A stretch of DNA of 6,265 nucleotides from Planctomycetota bacterium (GTDB lineage: Bacteria > Planctomycetota > Phycisphaerae > WQYP01). Position 1 is the stretch's first letter, and the number at the start of each line of letters is the position of its first letter. The notes beneath the pieces are model-generated. The model did no database searches, was not told the DNA's origin, and saw only the letters and a program-made list of their open reading frames with translations. This document shows positions 1-5,685 of this stretch, one piece after another. Both the position numbers and the translations under genes were made by a program. The stretch is taken from positions 1 through 6,265 of the forward strand of contig JAJZNY010000206.1 in the NCBI GenBank assembly GCA_021852245.1, given 5' to 3'.

Positions 1-817
1 TCAGGCGGCCATGAATTCGCTTGATCTCAAAGTCAAGGCTTCCCCAACCCGCTGGATGCAGAACATGAATGATGCCGCCATCCGGGTGTTTCCATTGTTT
101 CCAATATTTACGGTTGATGGCCTCTGCCGCCGGCCACGCCACGATTTGACTTCCCACGTGAGGAGGCCAATTGGCACCGTCGGCATAATACGCCTCCGAC
201 GTGTGCCTGTGGACCTTATTCAGCAGCCCCATAATTTGCGCCCACCGCCGCGCAAAGCGTATATTAAAAATATCATGGATCGCTCCATGATAAGACGCTT
301 TTGATTGCGCTTGCGCCGCCGGGTAGCGAGCCAACACCTGCTTTCGGCCGTTGATCCAGAGTTGATCCGTCCTGAGGCCGGCCGGCACCCGTGCCTCCAT
401 GATGCCGTGCCTCCAAGGCCGCCAATGCAACTGCAGGATTCGGCTTCCACTGACAATCACTCGTGCGCCGGGCGCAGCGACATAGCGAATGGGGCTTTGC
501 GGTGAGCCGGAATCTGCGGCGGTGAACACAAGAGGTTTGGTCAGATCATAGGTGCCGGCGCTGATCATCACCGTTACACCCCCGACCGGAAACTTTCCAC
601 CGGCCTTGAGCCGGCGAATGGCGGCTTGTGCCCCGGCTAGCGTGCGAAGAGGCTCGGTGGCTGAACCGCTGGCTGAGTTGTGGCCATGGGGCGCTACAAA
701 CAGCGTCAGTCCCGGTGGGGGGACAAGGCTGGCGGCTCGGCCGACGAGAACGCCGCCGCTGCACGTAACAACGGCGATCAAGGCACAAACCAACCATTTG
801 CAATGAATTGATTTCAT
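1..817 (-). CDS. Secreted right-handed parallel beta-helix protein, N-terminal 272 residues (GH141-like; truncated by window edge)
   Basis: An uninterrupted minus-strand frame runs from ATG at 817 to the left edge, so the C-terminus is missing. GGAG lies 5 nt before the ATG. Residues 1-30 look like a Sec signal peptide: Lys2, a hydrophobic stretch at about 9-25, then GRAAS as a probable cleavage region. The mature start has the pattern of secreted beta-helix enzymes: 'LFVAPHGHNSASGSATEPLRTL' split as LFVAP (39-43), a Gly/Ser/Asn turn, EPLRTL (55-60), AQAAIRRLKAGG (63-74), then VTVMISAGTYDL (81-92), ADSGSPQSPIRY (101-112), GARVIVSGSRIL (117-128), and LWINGRKQVLARYP (153-166). HPAGWGSLDF (254-263) also fits. 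Such proteins often act on plant or algal polysaccharides outside the cytoplasm or in the periplasm; some belong to glycoside hydrolase family 141. The catalytic region would lie beyond this window, so enzyme activity is not established. A pectate-lyase-like or non-enzymatic beta-helix protein is an alternative. The gene is divergent from everything else here. Confidence 0.8.
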   Translation of the reverse strand, partial: MKSIHCKWLVCALIAVVTCSGGVLVGRAASLVPPPGLTLFVAPHGHNSASGSATEPLRTLAGAQAAIRRLKAGGKFPVGGVTVMISAGTYDLTKPLVFTAADSGSPQSPIRYVAAPGARVIVSGSRILQLHWRPWRHGIMEARVPAGLRTDQLWINGRKQVLARYPAAQAQSKASYHGAIHDIFNIRFARRWAQIMGLLNKVHRHTSEAYYADGANWPPHVGSQIVAWPAAEAINRKYWKQWKHPDGGIIHVLHPAGWGSLDFEIKRIHGRL

Positions 818-907
818 CGGGTCTCCGGCCGCGTCTATTTTTACCTGGCGGTCAGTAGTTCTCCACGCCTTTCGGTTGTTCAGTCTCACAAAAGTCCGAA
901 CGCACTG

Positions 908-935
908 ATTATCCTGGTTCGCAGCGGCAATACAA
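908..935 (-). promoter_or_regulatory. Candidate promoter of the beta-helix gene
   Basis: Read on the minus strand, TTGTAT (930-935) is followed after 16 nt by GATAAT (908-913), which matches the sigma-70 -10 box at five of six positions. The -35 match is weak (three of six). It would give a 5' leader of roughly 80-90 nt before the ATG at 817. This is a pattern match only. Confidence 0.25.
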
Positions 936-941
936 AGGGAC

Positions 942-953
942 ATTACAGGTAAT
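942..953. repeat. Short inverted repeat ATTAC-AG-GTAAT, possible operator
   Basis: Perfect 5-bp arms ATTAC (942-946) and GTAAT (949-953) are separated by 2 bases. The dyad lies just upstream of the candidate -35 box of the minus-strand promoter, where an activator or repressor could bind. Short palindromes of this size also occur by chance, and there is only one copy here. Confidence 0.25.
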
Positions 954-1086
954 CATAGTAGCATAAAGTGGTCAAAATTCTGATATCTGCCGGATGAGTG
1001 GAGCGGCCGGGCACTGGCCAACGCAGCATGGCTGCACTCACTGACAAAGTCTGTCGACGGCGTATTGCGAATCCGTAAGCTCACGG

Positions 1087-1115
1087 CGCCGGGCTTGGGT
1101 TGCATGAGCCCGGCG
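1087..1115. repeat. Strong GC-rich hairpin in the divergent intergenic region
   Basis: CGCCGGGCT (1087-1095) and AGCCCGGCG (1107-1115) are perfect 9-bp inverted arms around an 11-nt loop. Two more pairs (1083-1084 with 1116-1117) are possible across a 2-nt bulge. There is no T-run directly after either arm (the nearest TTTT is at 1133-1136), so it is not a canonical intrinsic terminator. No gene ends here, because both flanking genes start outward. It may be part of a small RNA or of a leader transcript. Confidence 0.45.
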
Positions 1116-1278
1116 GTATACCACCGTTGAGGTTTTACAGCAGCACCTGGTCGCACTTTTCAAACAGATAGCCTCGCCGGCAGGAAACCACCGATTCGCC
1201 CGAAACGTCCTGATGGTCGTATTGTCCCAAGGCCGGTACCGAGGCATTTCGTCGCACGAAAACCGGCGTAAAATGTCG

Positions 1279-1284
1279 TACAAT
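1279..1284 (+). promoter_or_regulatory. Candidate -10 box (TACAAT) upstream of the membrane-protein operon
   Basis: TACAAT differs from TATAAT at one position and lies about 37 nt before the GTG start at 1321, which would give a leader of about 30 nt. No good -35 hexamer is visible 16-18 nt upstream (the area reads around CACGAAAA), so the assignment rests on the -10 box and its position. Confidence 0.35.
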
Positions 1285-1310
1285 AGCGGTGGCCAAAGTG
1301 TCGAAGCGAC

Positions 1311-1323
1311 AGGAGGTTGCGTG
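1311..1323 (+). promoter_or_regulatory. Shine-Dalgarno AGGAGG that sets a GTG start
   Basis: A full AGGAGG (1311-1316) lies 4 nt before GTG at 1321. The frame is open further upstream and contains ATGs at 1213 and 1273, but neither has a ribosome-binding site. The extra residues they would add are polar and do not resemble the following membrane protein. GTG 1321 is therefore the preferred start. Confidence 0.75.
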
Positions 1324-2148
1324 CCGCGGATTTTGGGGTTCCATCCAGATACAACGATGCTTATCGCGGCCGGCCTCGCCATTCCCATCGGTCTGGTGCT
1401 GTGGCTCAATTCCGTCAAAGAGGCGATGGTACTCATTACCGTATTCCTTTCAGCACTCGGCTTTCTGGCGCCATGGCTGCTCCCGCTCGACCATTTGAAT
1501 TTTCTCTCCCGTGTTGCAATCGGCTTGGGCGGGGTGGTGCTGGGAATTATTCTCGGCACCCTCTGTTTCAGGCTCTCGCAGGCCGTTCTGCTGGCGCTGA
1601 TCGTGGGGGGGATATTGGGCGGCGGGCTCGCGTATCACGACGGTGCCTTTGCATCTCACCCCGCAGTGGTGGCGAAATCGCACGGTGCGAAGTCTCGCCC
1701 GGTGCCTTCGGCCACGCATCCGGTCACCGTATACAGAAAAATTATAAATAAAATACGAAAAACAGCGGTGCATCTCTGCAAGGTTGTCCGCTCATCCCTC
1801 CAGCGTCTTCCCGCTCAGCAGGCCGGAGGTGTCTACGCTCTGGCCATCGGTTCCGCGCTCATCACCCTGCTCGTGGCATTCATTTTTCCGGAATTGGCCT
1901 CATTGGCGGGCGGCGTGTGGGCCGGATCACTCCTGATGCTGGGCGGCGCGCTTATCTGGCTGAAATACTGGCAGCCGACATGGGCGGGAAATTTTGAAAC
2001 CGCGCTCTGGCCGCAGGTCACCTTTCTGCTGCTTTTGGTCATCGGCACGGCCTTGCAGAGTCGTCACCTCTTCAAACTCAGGGCCGCTCGGAAATCCGCC
2101 AAAGCGGATGGAGGTAAAAAATCCAAAGGGTCCGGGGAGAAAAAATGA
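1321..2148 (+). CDS. Seven-helix integral membrane protein of unknown function, first of a tandem pair
   Basis: This 275-residue protein has about seven hydrophobic segments: roughly 11-29, 35-55, 65-83, 86-104, 171-193, 196-215 and 231-248. A long hydrophilic, basic loop (105-168) splits them 4+3. The C-terminal tail (249-275) is very rich in Lys and Arg, ending in GKKSKGSGEKK, and is probably cytoplasmic. Helices 3 and 4 are Gly-rich (AIGLGGVVLGIILG, LIVGGILGGG), a packing style also seen in TM7S3/TM198-like (DUF4203) proteins; that resemblance is only by eye. There are no obvious transporter or enzyme motifs. The stop overlaps the next start as ATGA, so the two membrane proteins are probably co-translated and may work together. 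The stretch encoding loop residues 138-150 (YRKIINKIRKTAV) is locally very A-rich. A G7 run at 1605-1611 is a possible sequencing or slippage hotspot. Function unknown. Confidence 0.8.
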   Translation: MPRILGFHPDTTMLIAAGLAIPIGLVLWLNSVKEAMVLITVFLSALGFLAPWLLPLDHLNFLSRVAIGLGGVVLGIILGTLCFRLSQAVLLALIVGGILGGGLAYHDGAFASHPAVVAKSHGAKSRPVPSATHPVTVYRKIINKIRKTAVHLCKVVRSSLQRLPAQQAGGVYALAIGSALITLLVAFIFPELASLAGGVWAGSLLMLGGALIWLKYWQPTWAGNFETALWPQVTFLLLLVIGTALQSRHLFKLRAARKSAKADGGKKSKGSGEKK

Positions 2149-2831
2149 CCCGCATCGCCGCTGCATCATTCACCGGCGGGGGGGTATCGGCAACCGCAGG
2201 GGCAATATCTTCCGGCCCACCGGCAGTTGTGCCGCCCGCTCTGGCTCACCTTCCATTGGCCGTTGGACTGGTGCTTCTCATCGTCGGTCTCATCATGATG
2301 ATCGGCGCGCGTCGCCACCACAAGGCCATTGTGGTTCTCCTTTCCGCCGCATTCGGTTGGTATGCCGCGCTCTCTCTTGCCCATGCATCTCCCGTTACCG
2401 CCATCATCTATGCGGCCGTCGGTACCTTGGCGGGTTTGCTGCTTCTCGGAATCATGCGCCTCGCGGTAGTGCTCTCCTCCGCCGCCGTCGGAGCGATGAT
2501 GGGCGCGGCAATCTGGAGTACGCTCCAGCGGCCGCCCGATTTCTGGTGGCTTTCGGCAGCCGCAGGATTCATTATCCTGGGTTTTGCGGCGTCGCTGCTC
2601 TATGACCGTCTTGTCATATTCGGCTGTACGATGCTGGGAGCTGGTGGCGCCGTTATTGGGGCGGCGGTTGTGTTGCTCCATGCCGGTTACGCGGCGCAGG
2701 TAAGTCGGCTTTGCGGGCCTCGCACCCAGTGGCCGCTGCGCTTGGCGGTAGCCGTACTTGCAGTAACCCTATTGAGTTTGCTGATACAACTGGTGGATAC
2801 GCCCAAGCAGGAAGATTCAAAAGGTGAATAG
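2145..2831 (+). CDS. Seven-helix membrane protein, possible TM7S3/TM198-like (DUF4203), second of a tandem pair
   Basis: The ATG overlaps the previous stop (ATGA), with GGAG at 2136-2139 spaced 5 nt, so translational coupling is likely. The 228-residue protein has a Gly/Ala/Pro-rich N-terminal tail (1-36) with no clear signal peptide. It has about seven hydrophobic segments: 37-54, 61-80, 83-103, 106-126, 133-153, 156-180 and 198-217. The short C-terminal tail is acidic/basic mixed (DTPKQEDSKGE). Evenly spaced Gly/Ala-rich helices joined by very short loops with a basic residue, for example ARRHHK after helix 1, recall the TM7S3/TM198-like architecture. The match is by pattern only. Together with its upstream partner it could form a heteromeric membrane complex, which is an inference from the coupling and similar topology. 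A G7 run at 2178-2184 encodes Gly12-Gly13-Val14, so slippage there would destroy the protein. Substrate and role unknown. Confidence 0.8.
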   Translation: MTRIAAASFTGGGVSATAGAISSGPPAVVPPALAHLPLAVGLVLLIVGLIMMIGARRHHKAIVVLLSAAFGWYAALSLAHASPVTAIIYAAVGTLAGLLLLGIMRLAVVLSSAAVGAMMGAAIWSTLQRPPDFWWLSAAAGFIILGFAASLLYDRLVIFGCTMLGAGGAVIGAAVVLLHAGYAAQVSRLCGPRTQWPLRLAVAVLAVTLLSLLIQLVDTPKQEDSKGE

Positions 2832-2843
2832 GTAAAAAGCTCG

Positions 2844-3710
2844 ATGGAAAATCGAAATCGTAACAATCTGAGTCTCCATATCGATACCCTCGGAGATGAT
2901 CTCCGTTACGCGGTGAAGGTGGCCGCTGAATCGGGTTATGCGGGCGTTGCCGTCGGCATCAGTCATCCCCAATTGGCGGCTGCAGATTTTGGCATGACGG
3001 CACGCCGACATTTCATGAAAATGCTGCAATCCAGAGATCTCAAGCTCTCCGCTGTCCGTGTCGGTGCAGGAGTCATGGGATGCAGCAACTGGAATCATGC
3101 TGAACGGTTGATCCATCAGACGCAGCGGGCGCTGCAAATGGCTCGCGATTGCCGGGCGGGCGCGGTGATTATTTATCTCGGCGAACCTCCTGCGGGGCCG
3201 ATTTCCGGCAACACCGGCCCGGCGGCATCCACGCCGGATGACCAGAACGGGGGAGACGTTGAGGCGATCAGCCGATCGGTTATGGATGAAATTCTCGCGG
3301 CAGGCGATCGGGTTGGAATTCAGATTGCCCTGAGTTCCGGGCACGCAGCGTGGTTGGCATCGATATTAAAAAAACATGTCAGTAAAACCGTTGGCGCCGC
3401 CCTGGATTCCGCACGGGTGCTGGCGGCGGGATATTCTCCGCCGGACGCCGCCGTCGAACTGGCCGGTATGATCCACACTTGGATATGCGCCGATGCGGTG
3501 CGCAGCGGTGGGGCCTCACAGAATGTTCTGCTGAGCAGCGGCCGGGGAGATTTTCGAGCAGTCGCCGATGTGCTGGACGAGCAGGATTTCTCCGGGCCGG
3601 TTATTGTCGATATCCGCGGGCTGGCCGATCCGTCATCAGCGGCGGGCCACGCTGCCCGATTGCTGCTGGAAGTGATGCAGCGCAATTCGTCATCATCGCA
3701 GCGCGGGTGA
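2844..3710 (+). CDS. Sugar phosphate isomerase/epimerase-like TIM-barrel protein (xylose-isomerase-like fold), metal site apparently incomplete
   Basis: This 288-residue protein has the order of elements of the AP-endonuclease-2/xylose-isomerase-like superfamily: SLHIDTLGDDLRYAV (10-24) and GYAGVAVGI (31-39) as beta1-alpha1-beta2, LKLSAVRVG (66-74), AGAVIIYLGEPP (105-116), VGIQIALSSG (157-166), VGAALDSARVLAAGY (183-197), GMIHTWICADAV (208-219), then GRGDFRAVADVLDEQDFSGPVIVDI (233-257). Members usually bind a divalent metal through Glu, Asp, His and Glu. Asp188 and His211 fit two of these. The first Glu appears replaced by Ser164, and the last by Asp256. The enzyme may therefore be diverged or inactive. 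It is presumably cytoplasmic, with no signal peptide. It starts 12 nt after the membrane gene with only a weak AGG upstream; an in-frame TAG at 2829 rules out a longer start. Substrate cannot be predicted. Confidence 0.72.
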   Translation: MENRNRNNLSLHIDTLGDDLRYAVKVAAESGYAGVAVGISHPQLAAADFGMTARRHFMKMLQSRDLKLSAVRVGAGVMGCSNWNHAERLIHQTQRALQMARDCRAGAVIIYLGEPPAGPISGNTGPAASTPDDQNGGDVEAISRSVMDEILAAGDRVGIQIALSSGHAAWLASILKKHVSKTVGAALDSARVLAAGYSPPDAAVELAGMIHTWICADAVRSGGASQNVLLSSGRGDFRAVADVLDEQDFSGPVIVDIRGLADPSSAAGHAARLLLEVMQRNSSSSQRG

Positions 3711-3712
3711 AG

Positions 3713-3745
3713 AGTGCCCGCGCTGGCGCACTGCCCTCGCAGGGC
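3713..3745 (+). other. Two small adjacent hairpins between the TIM-barrel gene and birA
   Basis: AGTGC (3713-3717) can pair with GCACT (3728-3732), and directly after it GCCCT (3733-3737) pairs with AGGGC (3741-3745) around a CGC loop. Neither is followed by a T-run, so they are not intrinsic terminators. They may be mRNA processing or stability elements, or chance in GC-rich sequence. Confidence 0.25.
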
Positions 3746-3769
3746 CTCTGGCATAGGGAGGATGCACGT

Positions 3770-4552
3770 ATGTCCAATACGCAACCCGTCATACCAATCA
3801 TCCACCGCCTTTCGGCAACGCCTTCCACCCAGTTGCTCGCGGCGCAGCGAACGGCTGTTCTGATGACGGAAGACGGCCCCCCATCCATCGGTTATTGCGA
3901 GGCTTGGATCGCACAGACGCAGCTGCGCGGTCGCGGGCAGCATCACCGGCCGTTTGCCAGCCCATCGGGCGGATTTTACGTGAGCCTGCTTTTGACTCTC
4001 GGCCGCCCCGTGGGCATCGAAATACTTCCCCTTGCCGTGGGATGGCAATGTGCAAGGGCTTTGACCGTGCTTGGGTGCCCGCCCGTTACCATTCGCTGGC
4101 CCAACGATTTATGCCTCGATGGCAGAAAACTCGGCGGCATTTTGTGCCAGTCGGTTATCAATGGCGACCGCTGTCTGGCGGTCATCGGCGTCGGTATTAA
4201 CACCAATTCCCATCTTCGCGATTTTCCCGACGAACTTCAGCCATTTATCACCACACTTGCCGAACATGGGGTGGCTGTCGATCACGAAGTCCTCCTGCAG
4301 CATTTTGTAACCGCCATGCAGGAATTACTGGATCCCGATGAAGTGGCGCGCTGTGCGGTGCAGGCGGCGACGCTTGATGCGGCGCGTGGTCGGAAAATCA
4401 CGGCAATTGTTGATGGCGTTGAAGTTGAGGGTATCTCGCAGGGTTGGGGAGAGGATGGGCATCTGCGACTTGACACGCGGGATGGCACCCGTGAACTCCT
4501 CTCCGCCACCATCACCAAGATTGATGGACGGAGGGTACGTCCTGAGGATTAA
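3770..4552 (+). CDS. birA: Biotin-[acetyl-CoA-carboxylase] ligase, catalytic form without DNA-binding domain
   Basis: This enzyme activates biotin with ATP to biotinyl-5'-AMP and transfers it to the lysine of the biotin carboxyl carrier protein of acetyl-CoA carboxylase, feeding fatty-acid synthesis in the cytoplasm. In the 260 residues, STQ (19-21) is the biotin-site start. RGRGQHHRPFASPSGGFYVSL (53-73) is the adenylate-binding loop, RWPNDL (109-114) and RKLGGIL (119-125) are the ligase signature with probable catalytic Lys120, and VIGVGINTN (138-146) follows. The C-terminal SH3-like domain covers about 205-250 (ARGRKITAIVDG, EGISQGWGEDGHLRL). RWPND replaces the more usual KWPND. There is no N-terminal winged helix, so it cannot repress a biotin operon as E. 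coli BirA does; it is a monofunctional (group I) ligase. GGGAGG (3756-3761) lies 8 nt before ATG 3770, which fixes the start, although the frame is open further upstream within the preceding gene. It follows that gene by 59 nt. Confidence 0.95.
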   Translation: MSNTQPVIPIIHRLSATPSTQLLAAQRTAVLMTEDGPPSIGYCEAWIAQTQLRGRGQHHRPFASPSGGFYVSLLLTLGRPVGIEILPLAVGWQCARALTVLGCPPVTIRWPNDLCLDGRKLGGILCQSVINGDRCLAVIGVGINTNSHLRDFPDELQPFITTLAEHGVAVDHEVLLQHFVTAMQELLDPDEVARCAVQAATLDAARGRKITAIVDGVEVEGISQGWGEDGHLRLDTRDGTRELLSATITKIDGRRVRPED

Positions 4553-4607
4553 CCGGAGATTTTGGCAACGGTTGTCGATGACGCAGCGTCGCAAGCATAA
4601 CTCTGAT

Positions 4608-4641
4608 TTGACAATAGCGCCCGCCGTCAATAACCTACAAT
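4608..4641 (+). promoter_or_regulatory. Candidate cysK promoter
   Basis: TTGACA (4608-4613) is a perfect -35 hexamer. At 17 nt it is followed by TAACCT (4631-4636), a weak -10, and at 22 nt by TACAAT (4636-4641), a better -10 at poor spacing. The region is more AT-rich than its surroundings and lies in the 115-nt gap between birA and cysK. TTGAC (4608-4612) and GTCAA (4626-4630) also form an inverted repeat over the -35 box. Confidence 0.45.
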
Positions 4642-4654
4642 TTTGATAGACATT

Positions 4655-4670
4655 GCGGAGGTATCATATG
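4655..4670 (+). promoter_or_regulatory. Shine-Dalgarno that sets the cysK start
   Basis: GCGGAGG (4655-4661) is 6 nt before ATG 4668. An in-frame TTG at 4653 would put the SD inside the gene and add only five residues foreign to the family, so ATG 4668 is the start. Confidence 0.85.
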
Positions 4671-5621
4671 GGCAAATTGTACGCAAACATTACTCAGACG
4701 ATGGGCAATACACCGATGGTGCGCATCAATCGGCTTGTTCCGCCGGATCACGCTACGGTTTATGCGAAATGCGAATTTTTTAACCCCTTGGGCAGCGTCA
4801 AAGACCGTATCGGCGTTGCTATGATTGAGGCCGCTGAAAAACAGGGGGCGATTAAAAAAGACACCATCATCATGGAGGCAACCTCAGGTAATACCGGCAT
4901 CGCCTTGGCTTTTGTCTGTGCGGCCAAGGGGTACAAACTTAAATTGTTCATGCCGGAAAGTATGTCGCTCGAGCGCCGCAAATTGCTGCGCATTATGGGC
5001 GCTGAACTGGTCCTTACCCCCGCCTCAGAAGGAATGCCTGGTGCGATCCGCCGTTGCAATGAGGCCGCCGCCGCAGATAAAAATGCGATCATCGCCAAGC
5101 AGTTTGAAAATCCCGCCAATGTCGAAATTCACGCCAAAACCACAGCCGAAGAAATCTGGCGCGATACCGACGGCAAGATCGATTGTATTGTCTCCGCCGT
5201 CGGCACGGGTGGAACCATCTCCGGAGTTGCCAGTGTTCTGAAAAAACGCAATCCGCAGTTCAAGGCAATTGCGGTTGAGCCTGCCACTTCGCCGGTGATT
5301 ACGCAGTTCCGGGCGGGGCAACCGCTCAAACCCGGCCCCCATAAAATTCAGGGCGCTGGCGCGGGTTTCATCCCCGCCAATCTCCACACCGATCTGGTCG
5401 ATGACATCATTCAGGTAACCAATGAAGACGCCTTTGCATGGGCCCGCCGACTGGCAGCCGAAGAGGGGATTCTCGCCGGCATCAGCTCCGGAGCCAACAT
5501 CTGCGCCGCCGCTCAGGTTGCGGCACGCCCGGAAATGAAGGGCAAAACCATCGTCACCATCATGTGCTCAACCGGCGAACGCTACATCAGCACGGCCATG
5601 TATGACGGCCTCGACGGGTAA
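4668..5621 (+). CDS. cysK: Cysteine synthase (O-acetylserine sulfhydrylase), PLP enzyme
   Basis: It makes L-cysteine from O-acetyl-L-serine and sulfide in the cytoplasm, the last step of sulfur assimilation. The 317 residues match the family's usual length. Motifs in order: [11 protein letters not shown] (8-18); NPLGSVKDR (39-47), with Lys45 as the PLP Schiff-base lysine; EATSGNTG (70-77), the substrate-binding loop; [11 protein letters not shown] (145-155); the PLP phosphate-binding GTGGT (179-183); GAGAGFIP (229-236); GISSGAN (271-277), whose serine contacts the pyridine nitrogen; and CSTGERY (300-306), near the C-terminus. All key residues are present, so it should be active. It has its own SD and a candidate promoter, while a 61-nt gap leads to the next gene, which may be co-transcribed. 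No SAM or T-box riboswitch is visible in the 115-nt leader. Cystathionine beta-synthase is a related fold, but the length and motifs favour CysK; a CysM-type substrate preference cannot be excluded. Confidence 0.95.
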   Translation: MGKLYANITQTMGNTPMVRINRLVPPDHATVYAKCEFFNPLGSVKDRIGVAMIEAAEKQGAIKKDTIIMEATSGNTGIALAFVCAAKGYKLKLFMPESMSLERRKLLRIMGAELVLTPASEGMPGAIRRCNEAAAADKNAIIAKQFENPANVEIHAKTTAEEIWRDTDGKIDCIVSAVGTGGTISGVASVLKKRNPQFKAIAVEPATSPVITQFRAGQPLKPGPHKIQGAGAGFIPANLHTDLVDDIIQVTNEDAFAWARRLAAEEGILAGISSGANICAAAQVAARPEMKGKTIVTIMCSTGERYISTAMYDGLDG

Positions 5622-5648
5622 GCTCGGTTTAGCGCGGACGCGGGGGTG

Positions 5649-5685
5649 CATATCATCCTGCGGTCGGCAGGATTCGGTGGATATG
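5649..5685 (+). promoter_or_regulatory. Hairpin that buries the SD and start codon of the downstream gene
   Basis: CATATC (5649-5654) pairs with GATATG (5680-5685), and ATCCTGC (5655-5661) pairs with GCAGGAT (5667-5673). The loop is GGTCG (5662-5666), and a 6-nt bulge (5674-5679) sits on the 3' side. All 13 pairs are Watson-Crick. The 3' arm contains the SD AGGA (5669-5672) and the ATG (5683-5685), so the folded RNA would block initiation. It lacks a T-run, so it is not a terminator. Temperature, a ligand or ribosome passage could open it, but which of these applies cannot be told. Confidence 0.5.

Larger units (their letters stand above)
818..1320. other. Divergent intergenic region, no convincing gene
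   Basis: About 500 bases separate the minus-strand beta-helix gene from the plus-strand membrane gene. Short open frames exist on both strands, but none combines a ribosome-binding site with a recognisable or compositionally convincing protein. What can be seen is a possible minus-strand promoter (908-935), a short dyad (942-953), small hairpins such as GCAGC/GCTGC at 1023-1035, a strong 9-bp GC-rich inverted repeat (1087-1115) and a TACAAT box (1279-1284). I looked for tRNA, SRP RNA and hammerhead ribozyme signatures and found none. The region is long for so compact a neighbourhood, so an unannotated small RNA or a decayed gene is possible. Confidence 0.6.

Noticed and set aside
953..1156. 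67-codon minus-strand open frame in the intergenic region
   Set aside because: No SD or recognisable protein; it is crossed by the strong hairpin at 1087-1115, so structure explains the sequence as well as coding does.
1196..1220. Hammerhead ribozyme-like pieces (CGAAAC, GTC, CTGATGG)
   Set aside because: The core CTGATGA is not matched at its last base, and the pieces are too close together to form the three stems.
1213..1320. N-terminal extension of the first membrane protein from ATG 1213
   Set aside because: No ribosome-binding site at 1213 or 1273, a candidate -10 box lies inside the extension, and AGGAGG points to GTG 1321.
1038..1559. 173-codon open frame on the minus strand
   Set aside because: It mostly shadows the membrane gene, its product is Pro/Arg/Ser-rich without family features, and no ribosome-binding site was seen.
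3479..3769. Extension of the biotin ligase upstream to 3479
   Set aside because: It overlaps the TIM-barrel gene in another frame, does not resemble a winged-helix domain, and a strong SD precedes ATG 3770.
4553..4667. SAM or T-box riboswitch in the cysK leader
   Set aside because: The gap is only 115 nt and contains a promoter-like element near its end, leaving too little transcribed leader; no T-box or SAM consensus segment is visible.
5655..5673. Intrinsic terminator after cysK
   Set aside because: The stem is good but no T-run follows, and the 3' arm carries the SD of the next gene, so a role in translation control fits better.
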